Assembly (NCBI RefSeq): GCF_014656415.1
Contig: NZ_BNCJ01000002.1
Span: 214,188-278,187, forward strand
Reading direction: 5' to 3'
From: Seohaeicola zhoushanensis
Lineage (GTDB): Bacteria > Pseudomonadota > Alphaproteobacteria > Rhodobacterales > Rhodobacteraceae
DNA: 64,000 bases
Positions within the stretch are counted from its first letter, which is position 1, and every line of letters starts with the position of its first letter. Positions 27,667-39,700 of this stretch are shown here, piece after piece. Below the pieces are notes generated by a model. That model saw only the letters and a list, made by a program, of their open reading frames with translations, had not been told where the DNA came from and made no database searches. The position numbers and the translations under genes are program-made.

Positions 27667-28572
27667 TCAGGCGGTCCGACCCCGCCTCAGCCGGCGCTCG
27701 CGCCAGATCACCAGCAGCCCGCCTATCACGATCAGGATGGCGCCGGGGAACAGGTCGCTCCAGGGCGCCTCGTCGAAGAACAGCCAGCCAAAGACAAAGG
27801 CGGTTGGTATGCCGAAATAGGAGAAGGGCGCGATGTTGCTCTGCTCGGTCTTGCGGTAGGCGGTGACCATGCAGAGCACCGCCAGCCCGCCGAAGCACCC
27901 CATTGCGGCGATCCAGCCGATATCCTCGGTCTGGCGGATCTCCGAGAAGCCGCCCATCAGGGGCACCAGCAGCACCGAGCCGAACAGCGCGACCGAGGAG
28001 GAATAGAGGTTGACCAGCGCGCTCGGCACCCCGGCGTCGATGCGCCGCGCCAGCACCCCTGCCAGCGCATAGGCGAAGGCCGCGCCCAGCGGCGCGAGGG
28101 CGGCGGCCGAGAAGGTCTCGCGCCCCGGGCCCATCACCAGGATCACCCCGGCAAAGCCGATCAGCACCGCCGACCAGCGCGCCGGGCCGACCCGTTCGCC
28201 CAGCAGCGGCACCGCCAGCGCTGTCATGAACATCGCGTTGCAATAGCTGATGGTCGCCGCCGTGGCGAAGGGCAGGGTGCCGAGCGCGTAGTAGAAGCAG
28301 AGCTGGGCCAGCGCGATGATCCCCCCGCGCGCGCAGGCAAGCGGCCATTGCCGCACCTTCCACTGCCGCCCGCCGCTGTGCCAGGCAGCAGAGAGCCAGA
28401 GCGCGATCACGGTCGGCACCAGCCCGACCACATTGCGATAGGCCGAGAGTTCGGCGGCCGAGTAGTGCGGCGACAGGTGCTTGATGACCAGGCCCATGAG
28501 GTCGAACAGGACGATGGCCACCAGCGACAGCAGGATGGCCTGCCCGGTACGGTCCTCGGGCCGGGCGCTCAC
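27667..28572 (-). CDS. EamA/DMT family transporter
   Basis: 301 residues, about ten hydrophobic segments in two EamA repeats, with a basic cytoplasmic tail (WRERRLRRGRTA). DMT carriers usually export amino acids or other metabolites. Last gene of a seven-gene operon; overlaps the upstream gene by 4 bp. Could export products of the peptide-processing functions encoded upstream, which is speculative. Confidence 0.88.
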   Translation of the reverse strand: MSARPEDRTGQAILLSLVAIVLFDLMGLVIKHLSPHYSAAELSAYRNVVGLVPTVIALWLSAAWHSGGRQWKVRQWPLACARGGIIALAQLCFYYALGTLPFATAATISYCNAMFMTALAVPLLGERVGPARWSAVLIGFAGVILVMGPGRETFSAAALAPLGAAFAYALAGVLARRIDAGVPSALVNLYSSSVALFGSVLLVPLMGGFSEIRQTEDIGWIAAMGCFGGLAVLCMVTAYRKTEQSNIAPFSYFGIPTAFVFGWLFFDEAPWSDLFPGAILIVIGGLLVIWRERRLRRGRTA

Positions 28573-29090
28573 GCCGTGGCCCGCGCGCGGCGGCGCACCA
28601 GCCAGAAGGCGGCGATGGTGCCGAGGAAGCCGCCGAGGTAGCTGGCGTTATGCATCATCCCGGCGCGCAGGAAGCCGACCGGATCGCCGACCTTGATCGG
28701 CAGCGTCACGGCGGCCGCGGTCTCGGGCGTCACCACGTAGAGGCCGAAGACCAGCCCCGCCAGCGAGGTCAGCGCGGTGACGAAGGCCGCCAGCGCAATC
28801 GCCGCCAGCCCGACGCGGAAGAACCGCGCGGCGGGGCGCAGGGTCAGCACGCCCATCACGAAGGGCGGCAGGCCGATCAGAACGCCCATCCACCAGCTTG
28901 CCAGCACCCCGACCTCGGCGGCGCCGAGGCGGGGGTCCATCTCGCGCGGGATGGTGAACTGGCGGAACTTGAAGGCGTGGAAATAGTCGGGGCCGACGGT
29001 ATAGCTCACCTGGTTGTGCAGCGCCCCGAAGGCCGCCGCCACCAGCACCGCCAGGCCCATCAGGCCGAGGAAGACCCCGGCCCTAGCCAT
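28569..29090 (-). CDS. Hypothetical four-helix membrane protein
   Basis: 173 residues with four predicted membrane helices and a conserved-looking loop after the first (YFHAFKFRQFTIP). C-terminus basic. I do not recognise the family. It overlaps the aldehyde dehydrogenase gene by 8 bp and the EamA gene by 4 bp, so it is clearly an operon member. Confidence 0.75.
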   Translation of the reverse strand: MARAGVFLGLMGLAVLVAAAFGALHNQVSYTVGPDYFHAFKFRQFTIPREMDPRLGAAEVGVLASWWMGVLIGLPPFVMGVLTLRPAARFFRVGLAAIALAAFVTALTSLAGLVFGLYVVTPETAAAVTLPIKVGDPVGFLRAGMMHNASYLGGFLGTIAAFWLVRRRARATA

Positions 29091-30555
29091 GATGGGCGGC
29101 GACCGTCTTCAGCTGCGAGAAGCCATACAGAGCCTCGAACCCCTTCTCGCGGCCATGGCCCGACTTGCCGACGCCGCCGAAGGGCAGCTCGACCCCGCCA
29201 CCGGCGCCATAGTTGTTGATGAAGACCTGGCCCGCGTGCAGCGCCTTTGCCAGCCGCATCTGGCGCGCGCCGTCGCGGGTCCAGATGCTGGCGACCAGGC
29301 CGTAGTCGGTGCCGTTGGCGATCTTCACCGCCTCTTCCTCGGTGTCGAAGGGGATCAGCACCTGCACCGGGCCGAAGATCTCGTCGCGGGCCAGCACGTG
29401 GTCATGCGGGACATCGGCGAAGAGCGTCGGTTTGACATAGGCCCCGGTTCCGGGCGCATGGGGCACGATAGTGCCCTCGCCGGCAATCGGCAGGTCGGCG
29501 CCCTTGGCGAGGAAGCCGGTCACGATCTCCTTCTGGCGCGCCGAGATCAGCGGCCCGAGGCGCAGGTCCTCGGGCGCCGGGCCCACGGTCAGCGCGCGAT
29601 AGGCCTCGGCCATGCCCGCCTTGACCGTCTCGTAGACCCCGCGCTGCACGAGGATGCGCGAGCTGGCCGAGCAGGTCTGCCCGGCGTTCTGCACGCCCGC
29701 ATTGACGAGGAAGGGCAGGGCGGCGTCGATATCGGCGTCGTCGAAGACCAGCTGGGGCGACTTGCCGCCCAGCTCCAGTGTCACCGGCACCACGTTCTTC
29801 GCCGCGGCGGTCTGGATCAGCACCCCGGTGCGCACCGAGCCGGTAAAGCTCATGTGCTGGATGCCCGGATGCCCGGCCAGCGCCGCGCCGGCCTCGGCAC
29901 CGAGCCCCGGCACCACGTTCAGCGCACCGGGCGGCAGCCCGGCCTCCTGCGCCAGATCGGCGAAGGCCAGCGCGGTCAGGCAGGCCTCCTCCGCCGGTTT
30001 CAGCACGCAGGCATTGCCCATGGTCAGCGCCGCGCCGACCGAGCGGCCGATGATCTGCATCGGATAGTTCCAGGGCACGATATGCCCCGTCACCCCATGC
30101 GGCTCGCGCAGGGTATAGACGGTGTAGCCGGCGAGATAGGGGATGGTCTCGCCCATCACCTTGTCCGCCGCTCCGCCGTAGAACTCGCAGTAGCGCGCCA
30201 GCGCCACCGCATCGGCGCGGGCCTGGCCCAGCGGCTTGCCGACGTCGGCGGCCTCGAGCGCGGCCAGCTCGTCCACCCGGGTCAGCACGATCTGGCCAAG
30301 CCGGGTCAGGATGCGCCCGCGCTCGGTCGCCGTCATGCGGCCCCACTCGCCCTCGCGCGCGGCCTGTGCGGCGGCGACGGCGGCGTCGATATCGGCCTCG
30401 CGCCCGCGCGCGATGCGGCAGATCTCGGACCCGTCCGAGGGGTTCACCAGCGGCAGCGTCTCGCCCGCCTGCGGGGCCACCCACTTGCCTCCGATCAGGC
30501 ATTTCGACGGATCGAACCAGGGCGTCGGCCTGGTGGTGATTTTCGGCTGGTTCAT
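29083..30555 (-). CDS. NAD(P)-dependent aldehyde dehydrogenase
   Basis: 490 residues, full-length ALDH superfamily. General base Glu in ELGGKSPQLVF, catalytic Cys in NAGQTCSASSR, and the cofactor region FTGSVRTG. Soluble. Substrate unknown; relatives act on betaine aldehyde, aminoaldehydes or other aliphatic aldehydes. Overlaps the hydrolase gene by 4 bp. Confidence 0.93.
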   Translation of the reverse strand: MNQPKITTRPTPWFDPSKCLIGGKWVAPQAGETLPLVNPSDGSEICRIARGREADIDAAVAAAQAAREGEWGRMTATERGRILTRLGQIVLTRVDELAALEAADVGKPLGQARADAVALARYCEFYGGAADKVMGETIPYLAGYTVYTLREPHGVTGHIVPWNYPMQIIGRSVGAALTMGNACVLKPAEEACLTALAFADLAQEAGLPPGALNVVPGLGAEAGAALAGHPGIQHMSFTGSVRTGVLIQTAAAKNVVPVTLELGGKSPQLVFDDADIDAALPFLVNAGVQNAGQTCSASSRILVQRGVYETVKAGMAEAYRALTVGPAPEDLRLGPLISARQKEIVTGFLAKGADLPIAGEGTIVPHAPGTGAYVKPTLFADVPHDHVLARDEIFGPVQVLIPFDTEEEAVKIANGTDYGLVASIWTRDGARQMRLAKALHAGQVFINNYGAGGGVELPFGGVGKSGHGREKGFEALYGFSQLKTVAAHHG

Positions 30556-31409
30556 CGGCTCACTCCCTTGATGAAGTCGCGCAGCAGGGCAAAGAAGGCC
30601 TCGGGCACATCCAGGTCAGGGATATGCGCCGCATCCTCGAAGCAATGCGCGCGGACGTCGGCCGCCGTCAGGCTGGCCGCTATGGTATCTGCAAATTGCC
30701 AAGGCATTACCGGGTCCTGGCGCCCCGAAAGCACCAGCGCCGGGCAGGTCACCCGCCCCAGCGCGGCGCGAAAGTCCATCTGCCCCAACTCGCGATCCGC
30801 GGAATTGAAGTGCAGCGCCACCGGGTCCTTGACGATGGTGCGCCGCCAGAAATCCGGGTCGACCGGCTTCAGCGAGTAAAGCGGCACGCAGGCATCGCGA
30901 TAGGCCAGCCGCCGCTCGGGCGTCGGGCCGGTCCAATAGGCCCGCGCCGCCGCTTCGGCAACCGGTCCGCCAAGGCGCGCGAAGGTCGCGAACATGGTCT
31001 CGAAGTCGACCTTTGCGGCGGTATGGGCAAGGATCAGCGCACCGACCTTCTCGGGGTGCCGCGTGGCATAGGCCTGCGCCACCATGCCTCCGAACGAGGC
31101 GCCATAGACGATCGGCCGCGCGATCCCCAGCACGCCGCAAAGCGCGTCGATGTCGTCGCCCCATTGGTCCAGCGTCCAGAGCGCCGGGTCGCCGTCTTCG
31201 CTGCGCCCGTTGCCGCGATGGTCGAGGTAGACGACCTGGGCCACATCCGTCAGCTGCGAAAACGCCGGCTTGTAGATCGCATGATCGAGCCCCGGCCCGC
31301 CGTGCAGCACGATCAGCACCGGCTTCTCGCGCATCACCGGCCCCTCGGCCACCAGCCCCGCCCCCTCTATATCGACGAAGAGGCGGACGCCGTTGACCTC
31401 GATCCTCAC
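30552..31409 (-). CDS. Alpha/beta hydrolase, proline iminopeptidase-like (S33)
   Basis: 285 residues. HGGPG (oxyanion hole; residues about 36-40), nucleophile Ser in YGASFGGMVAQ, Asp in SGRQDPVMPW and His in EDAAHIPD make a complete triad. HGGPG with this spacing is typical of prolyl aminopeptidases and related S33 enzymes. Its coupling to a peptide-type ABC transporter supports action on an imported peptide or amide, but esterase-type roles are possible. Confidence 0.88.
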   Translation of the reverse strand: MRIEVNGVRLFVDIEGAGLVAEGPVMREKPVLIVLHGGPGLDHAIYKPAFSQLTDVAQVVYLDHRGNGRSEDGDPALWTLDQWGDDIDALCGVLGIARPIVYGASFGGMVAQAYATRHPEKVGALILAHTAAKVDFETMFATFARLGGPVAEAAARAYWTGPTPERRLAYRDACVPLYSLKPVDPDFWRRTIVKDPVALHFNSADRELGQMDFRAALGRVTCPALVLSGRQDPVMPWQFADTIAASLTAADVRAHCFEDAAHIPDLDVPEAFFALLRDFIKGVSR

Positions 31410-33013
31410 GAGAGCCGCTCCCGCAGCGCCTCGGGCTCGGGCAGCACCGGGGCGGCGGCGATCAGCTTCTGCGTATAGGGGTGGGCCGGGTTGTCGAAGA
31501 CCTCCTGCGTCACCCCCTGTTCGACAATCTCGCCCGACTGCATCACCATCACCCGGTCGGTCACCGTGCGCACCACGCTCAGGTCATGGCTGATGAAGAG
31601 ATAGGTCAGGTTGTAGGCCCGGCACAGCTCGGCCAGCAGGTCGAGGATCTGCGCCCGCACCGAGACGTCCAGCGCGCTCACCGCCTCGTCGAAGAGGATC
31701 AGCTCGGGGCGGATGATCAGCGCCCGCGCGATGGCGATGCGCTGCCGCTGCCCGCCCGAGAACTCGTGGATATACTTGCGCGAATCCGAGGCCCGCAGGC
31801 CCACCGCCTCCAGCGCCTCCCCGATGGCGGCCTCGCGCGCGCGCCCGGTCGGGGGCGCGTCGAGCAGGTGGAAGGGCTCGGTTATCAGCCGGTCGACCCG
31901 GTGGCGCGGGTTGAAGCTGCCGAAGGGGTCCTGGAACACCACCTGCATCTTGCGCCGCACCTTGAGGTTCGGCGCGGTGCCGGTCAGCACCGGCTCGCCG
32001 TCCAGCAGGATCTGCCCGCCCTGCACGGGTTCCAGCCCGAGGATCGCCCGTGTCAGCGTCGACTTCCCGCAGCCGGATTCGCCGACCAGCCCCAGGCGCT
32101 CTCCCCGGTTGAGGGTGAAGCTCACCCCCTTCACAGCGCGATAGGTACCGGGCTGGGCGAACAGCCGGGTGCGCGGCAGGCGATAGTCGCGCACCACCTC
32201 GCGCACCTCCAGCAGCGGCGCGGGTGGCGGCGGCGGCGGCAGGTCGACCTTGTGGGTCGAGGCGGCAAACAGCTTGCGCGTATAAGGGTGGTTCATCTCG
32301 GCCAGCAGCCGGCGCGTCGGTCCCTGTTCCATCACCTCGCCGTGGCGCATCACCACGATGCGGTCGGCCATGTCGGCGACCACGGCAAGGTCATGGGTGA
32401 TCATCAGCATCCCCATGCCGAAATCCGCCACCAGCCCTTTCAGCAGGTCGAGGATCTGCGCCTGCGTGGTCACGTCGAGCGCGGTGGTCGGCTCGTCCGC
32501 GATCAGCAGCTTGGGCCGCAGCGCGATGGCCATGGCGATCACCACCCTCTGCCGCTGCCCGCCCGAAAGCTCGTGCGGATAGCGGCTCAGCGGGAACCGC
32601 TCGGCCGGCAGGCCGACACGGTCGAGCACCTCGCGCGCCCTCGCCCGCGCCTGGTCGGGCGGCATCGCCTTGTGCACGAGGATGGTCTCGGCCACCTGGT
32701 CGCCGATGGTCTTGACCGGGTTAAGCGCTGTCATCGGCTCCTGGAACACCATGCCGACCGACTGCCCGCGCACCCGGCACATCTGCGCCTCGGAGAGCGT
32801 CAGCAGGTCCTGCCCGTCGAGGCGGATCGCGCCCCTGGCCTCCATCCGTTCGGGCAGCAGCCCCATCACCGCCAGCGCGGTCATCGACTTGCCCGACCCG
32901 CTCTCGCCGGTCACGGCGACGATCTCGCCCGGTTCGATGCCGAAGGTCACGCCCTTGAGGATCGGCGTCTTGTGGATCGCAAGCGAGAGGTTCTCTATCT
33001 GCAGCAGGCTCAT
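31406..33013 (-). CDS. ABC transporter ATP-binding protein, fused dipeptide type (DppD-DppF)
   Basis: 535 residues from the ATG at 33013. Two nucleotide-binding domains in one chain: Walker A GESGSGKSM and GESGCGKST, signatures LSGGQRQRV and FSGGQRQRI. Each half carries the oligopeptide-type C-terminal extension (HPYTRKLFAAS, HPYTQKLIAAA). Powers import through the two downstream-named permeases. The longer reading frame upstream lies inside the permease gene in another frame and is rejected. Confidence 0.94.
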   Translation of the reverse strand: MSLLQIENLSLAIHKTPILKGVTFGIEPGEIVAVTGESGSGKSMTALAVMGLLPERMEARGAIRLDGQDLLTLSEAQMCRVRGQSVGMVFQEPMTALNPVKTIGDQVAETILVHKAMPPDQARARAREVLDRVGLPAERFPLSRYPHELSGGQRQRVVIAMAIALRPKLLIADEPTTALDVTTQAQILDLLKGLVADFGMGMLMITHDLAVVADMADRIVVMRHGEVMEQGPTRRLLAEMNHPYTRKLFAASTHKVDLPPPPPPAPLLEVREVVRDYRLPRTRLFAQPGTYRAVKGVSFTLNRGERLGLVGESGCGKSTLTRAILGLEPVQGGQILLDGEPVLTGTAPNLKVRRKMQVVFQDPFGSFNPRHRVDRLITEPFHLLDAPPTGRAREAAIGEALEAVGLRASDSRKYIHEFSGGQRQRIAIARALIIRPELILFDEAVSALDVSVRAQILDLLAELCRAYNLTYLFISHDLSVVRTVTDRVMVMQSGEIVEQGVTQEVFDNPAHPYTQKLIAAAPVLPEPEALRERLS

Positions 33014-33825
33014 GTGCGGGCCACCCTCAGCCGGGGGTCGAGCAGGTCGCGCAGACCGTCGCCCATCAGGTTCAGGCCCAGCACGGTCAGGATGATCGCG
33101 ATGCCGGGGATCATCGCCAGATGCGGCGCGATGGCCACCAGCGTCTGCGCATCGGCCAGCATCCGGCCCCAGCTCGGGATCGGCGGCTGCGCGCCCAGGC
33201 CGATGTAGGACAGGCCCGCTTCGGCCAGGATCGCCAGGCTGAACTGGATGGTGCCCTGCACGATCAGCAGGTTCATCACGTTGGGCAGGATATGCTCCCA
33301 GCTGATCCGCGCCGCCGACTTGCCGGCGACCCGCGCGGCCATGATGAACTCGCGCTCCCACAGGCTCAGCGCCGCGCCGCGGGTGATCCGCGCGAAGACC
33401 GGCACGTTGAAGATGCCGATGGCGATGATCGCATTGATCGCGCCGGGGCCGAAGACGGCGGTGATGAGGATGGCGATGACCAGCGAGGGGAAGGCAAAGA
33501 CCAGATCGTTGCCGCGCATGATGATCTCGTCGATCCAGCCGCCCTTGCGCGCCGCCGCGGTCAGCCCCAGCGGCACGCCGATGGCGATTCCGATGGACAC
33601 CGCGACCAGCGCCACCGCTATCGAGGTGCGCGCGCCCACCATGATCATCGAGAAGATGTCGCGCCCGAAATGATCGGTGCCCAGCCAGTGCACCGCATTG
33701 GGGCGCTGGAACTTCTCGGGGATGTTCATGGCCGTATAGTCGAAGGGCGTCCAGACGAAGGAGACCAGCGCCGCGAGGACGAAGAAGCAGGCCAGCGCGC
33801 CGCCGAGGATCAGATTGCGGTTCAT
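33010..33825 (-). CDS. ABC transporter permease, DppC type
   Basis: 271 residues from the ATG at 33825. An N-terminal OppC-like membrane segment, then the BPD_transp_1 domain with EAA-like loop ARVAGKSAARISWEHILPNV. Forms the inner-membrane channel with the DppB-type partner. ATGA overlaps on both sides. Confidence 0.93.
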   Translation of the reverse strand: MNRNLILGGALACFFVLAALVSFVWTPFDYTAMNIPEKFQRPNAVHWLGTDHFGRDIFSMIMVGARTSIAVALVAVSIGIAIGVPLGLTAAARKGGWIDEIIMRGNDLVFAFPSLVIAILITAVFGPGAINAIIAIGIFNVPVFARITRGAALSLWEREFIMAARVAGKSAARISWEHILPNVMNLLIVQGTIQFSLAILAEAGLSYIGLGAQPPIPSWGRMLADAQTLVAIAPHLAMIPGIAIILTVLGLNLMGDGLRDLLDPRLRVART

Positions 33826-34769
33826 GTCCGGGCCCTCAGCCTTGGATCGACGGCGGCATAGGCGAGGTCCACCACGAAGTTCACGGTGATCACGGCGAAG
33901 ACCAGCAGCATCACCACCGATTCCACCACGATCAGGTCGCGCGACGAGATCGCCTGGAACACCAGCCGGCCAAGCCCCGGCAGGTAGAAGACGTTCTCGA
34001 TGATGATCGCGCCGGCCAGCAGGAAGGAGAATTGCAGCCCGAGGATGGTCAGCACCGGGATCATCGCGTTCCTGACCCCATGCCGCCACAGTGCCTGCCG
34101 GCGGCTCAGACCCTTGGCCCGCGCGGTGCGCATGAAATCCTCGCCCAGGATGTCGAGCAGGGCCGAGCGCATCACCCGCGCCAGGATCGCCGCCTGCGGC
34201 AGCGCCAGCGAGATCGCGGGCAGGGTCAGCGACTTCATGGCCAGCAGGAACCCCTTGTCCCAGCCCGCGAATCCGCCGGCGCTGAACCAGCGCAGGTTGA
34301 TGGCGAAGATCAGCACCATCATCATGGCAAACCAGAAGTTGGGCACCGCCACGCCCAGCTGCGTTGCCCCCATCACAGCGACGTCGCCCGCCTTGCCACG
34401 CCGCGCGGCGGCATAGATGCCGGCCGGAAAGGCGATCAGCGTCGAGAGCGTCAGCGCGTAGAGCGCCAGCGGCAGCGAGACGACCAGCCGGTCGGCCACC
34501 ATCTGGGTCACCGGCGTGCGGTAGGTATAGGAGGTGCCGAATTCGCCTTGCACCATGCCGCCAACCCACGTCAGGTATCGCTGCCATTTCGGCACGTCGA
34601 GGCCGAGTTCTGTACGCAGCGCGGCGACGGTATCGGGCTGGGCATTGACGCCCAGCATGAAGCTCGCCGGATCGCCCGGCGCCACCTCGATCACGGCAAA
34701 GATCACCAGGCTGGCAATCACCAGGCTGATGATGAGGGAAAGCAGTCGCTTGAGAGAATATCGCAGCAT
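33822..34769 (-). CDS. ABC transporter permease, DppB type
   Basis: 315 residues with the typical N-terminus (MLRYSLKRLLSLI), the PGDPA motif (about residues 31-35) and the EAA loop (RTARAKGLSRRQALWRHGVRNA). First gene of the seven-gene operon. No periplasmic binding protein gene precedes it; the upstream 1.4 kb holds only a 25-aa lipoprotein frame and a toxin-antitoxin pair. Confidence 0.93.
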   Translation of the reverse strand: MLRYSLKRLLSLIISLVIASLVIFAVIEVAPGDPASFMLGVNAQPDTVAALRTELGLDVPKWQRYLTWVGGMVQGEFGTSYTYRTPVTQMVADRLVVSLPLALYALTLSTLIAFPAGIYAAARRGKAGDVAVMGATQLGVAVPNFWFAMMMVLIFAINLRWFSAGGFAGWDKGFLLAMKSLTLPAISLALPQAAILARVMRSALLDILGEDFMRTARAKGLSRRQALWRHGVRNAMIPVLTILGLQFSFLLAGAIIIENVFYLPGLGRLVFQAISSRDLIVVESVVMLLVFAVITVNFVVDLAYAAVDPRLRART

Positions 34770-34857
34770 CGCGCGGACGTTATGCGCGGTCGCGAGCGGG
34801 GTCCAGAGGCGATCTTGAGCCTTTCGCTCGGGTCGGTTCCGACCCCTCTCCGGCGGG

Positions 34858-34935
34858 TCAGATCAGCGGCACGAAGGGGATGCCGTTGCAGGCGGCGATG
34901 AAGAGGACGGAGAAGAGAAAGAGGGCGAGGCGCAT
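34858..34935 (-). CDS. Possible 25-aa lipoprotein
   Basis: A 25-codon frame reads MRLALFLFSVLFIAAC followed by NGIPFVPLI and TGA. It has a hydrophobic core and a lipobox (IAAC, Cys 16), so almost the whole peptide is signal plus a nine-residue tail beyond the Cys. The ribosome site is weak. It lies in the 270-bp gap upstream of the permease operon. The lipobox in such a short frame is striking, but chance cannot be excluded. Confidence 0.45.
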   Translation of the reverse strand: MRLALFLFSVLFIAACNGIPFVPLI

Positions 34936-35050
34936 CGTCAGGGTCCATCCTTGTGCACGATGGAGAAACAATCGCCGGGGAATGAGGCAGGAATGGGGCG
35001 GAGGGCGAGGTTATGGGGGTGAGCGGTGTAACCCACCATCAGGCCCGGAC

Positions 35051-35449
35051 CTATAGAGAACGAAACTTGGATCGCTTTCCAATCGGCAGTTCGAACAGGC
35101 CGCTCGCAGTGGTCCCCCTGTGTGCAACAATCTTATCCCACTGCCAAAGAATTGTCGCAGCTTGTTCGTTTAGCCTCTGCTTCTCAACCGAACTTGCGAG
35201 GTAGAATGCAAGAACGCCCGACTTTAGGATCGCAGCTCTCTCTGGCGCCCGCCTAGCATTCGATCGGTCTTTCGAGATCACTATCCAATCGCCTTCATGG
35301 CCCAATTGGGTAAAATAATCGATATCCGTTATGGTCGTCTTGAATTTGTCGCGCAGAGCCCAGGCTTCATGGCCGTCCACGGCAACGATTTCATTCAGCG
35401 CGCGAGCAATGCTCGGCGGCATGTTATGATCGAATAGGGCTTTGACCAT
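35051..35449 (-). CDS. PIN-like toxin (VapC45-like)
   Basis: 132 residues from the ATG at 35449. The N-terminus (MVKALFDHNMPPSIARALN) and WIVISKDRS fit the PIN-like VapC45 domain; acidic residues at D7, in TDIDYF and in SKDRS are likely metal ligands. Expected to be an endoribonuclease held inactive by the upstream antitoxin. The start lies inside the antitoxin gene (26-bp overlap). Base composition is visibly AT-richer than in the surrounding genes, suggesting transfer. Confidence 0.82.
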   Translation of the reverse strand: MVKALFDHNMPPSIARALNEIVAVDGHEAWALRDKFKTTITDIDYFTQLGHEGDWIVISKDRSNARRAPERAAILKSGVLAFYLASSVEKQRLNEQAATILWQWDKIVAHRGTTASGLFELPIGKRSKFRSL

Positions 35450-36128
35450 CCGCTGATTTTGCTTGCTCTTCGAGCCTGCTCTCGAATGAAATCGCCTCAG
35501 CCACAAGAGCTTTGGGTATTTCATATGCCTTGGCAAGGCGTGTAATGTCGCGATAGGAACTCAGTTCGTTGTAAAGTGTTTGGGTCGAAACCCCAAAGTC
35601 TTCCAAAATCGGTGTCCCGAACGAGCGCTTGGGATCAATGATGATATGTGTCGTTCGCTTTGGTCGCCAAAGCACAACTTCGCCATTGTCGAACTCGAGA
35701 TCGTTCAGAGACTGATCGACGATCTTCGAGAACACTTTTTGTCCCGGTCGCTTCGCCGACAAGCTCACAAGATCCCCGTCTTGTTCAAGGGCTTCTGCAA
35801 GTATTTCTTGGCCATCGGTCTTGAACCGCAATGTGGCAAGCGGGTGGCTTACGCCAAACTTGTCACGTGCATAGTTTATCGCAAAACGAACCGCTTGCAG
35901 TGATACACCGGCGCGCCGCAGGGCTTTGACAACGCGAACCTCTATCAGATCATAGAAACTCAGCTCTGTTGTGTCGTCAATTCCTTGATAGTGAGCGTGC
36001 CATAATGGTTCCGTAGGCCCGGAGCCGCGCGTCCATCGCAGGATTTCAGCCGGCGTGGTTCCGATCAAGCGAGCTGCTTGTCGGGGAGAATATATGCCCT
36101 GTCCAAATATCGCTGTAACGAGGGGCAA
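35424..36128 (-). CDS. DUF433 / VapB45-like antitoxin
   Basis: 234 residues using TTG at 36128, which has AAGGAG six bases upstream (35-mer context clean); an in-frame Met 15 codons earlier lacks such a site. An N-terminal HTH (GIYSPRQAARLIGTTPAEILRW) and LSFYDLIEVRVVKALRRAGVSLQ match the antitoxin family; a DUF433-like second HTH lies at the C-terminus (YNELSSYRDITRLAKAYEIP). Probably binds toxin and its own promoter. Low GC like the toxin. Confidence 0.82.
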   Translation of the reverse strand: MPLVTAIFGQGIYSPRQAARLIGTTPAEILRWTRGSGPTEPLWHAHYQGIDDTTELSFYDLIEVRVVKALRRAGVSLQAVRFAINYARDKFGVSHPLATLRFKTDGQEILAEALEQDGDLVSLSAKRPGQKVFSKIVDQSLNDLEFDNGEVVLWRPKRTTHIIIDPKRSFGTPILEDFGVSTQTLYNELSSYRDITRLAKAYEIPKALVAEAISFESRLEEQAKSADGQSPIRS

Positions 36129-36152
36129 ATGATACTCCTTGCAACAAGTGAA

Positions 36153-36175
36153 GAATGCAGACGCAGTCCGCATTC
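36153..36175. other. Inverted repeat at the edge of the toxin-antitoxin cassette
   Basis: GAATGC (36153-36158) and GCATTC (36170-36175), with an inner GAC/GTC pair around GCA after one mismatch. It lies between the antitoxin start and the carB stop, where GC content changes. Could be an operator, a terminator for carB-strand readthrough, or an insertion scar. Confidence 0.35.
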
Positions 36176-36208
36176 GTCAACTTGCAACTCTTGTGGCTTT
36201 TCAGAGCC

Positions 36209-39541
<3,333 letters not shown>

Positions 39542-39700
39542 GGCAGCCCCTCTTTGCGTGTGAGAAAGCGCACCCCGGAGGGGGCGCGCAAATTGCCTGC
39601 GTTATAGGCATGGACGTCGCGGGCGCAAGGGGGAAGCAGGGCCGATCCCGCAAGGTCTCGGGAAAGGCCCGAACACCGCCCGTAACGGGGCAGGGCCGAG

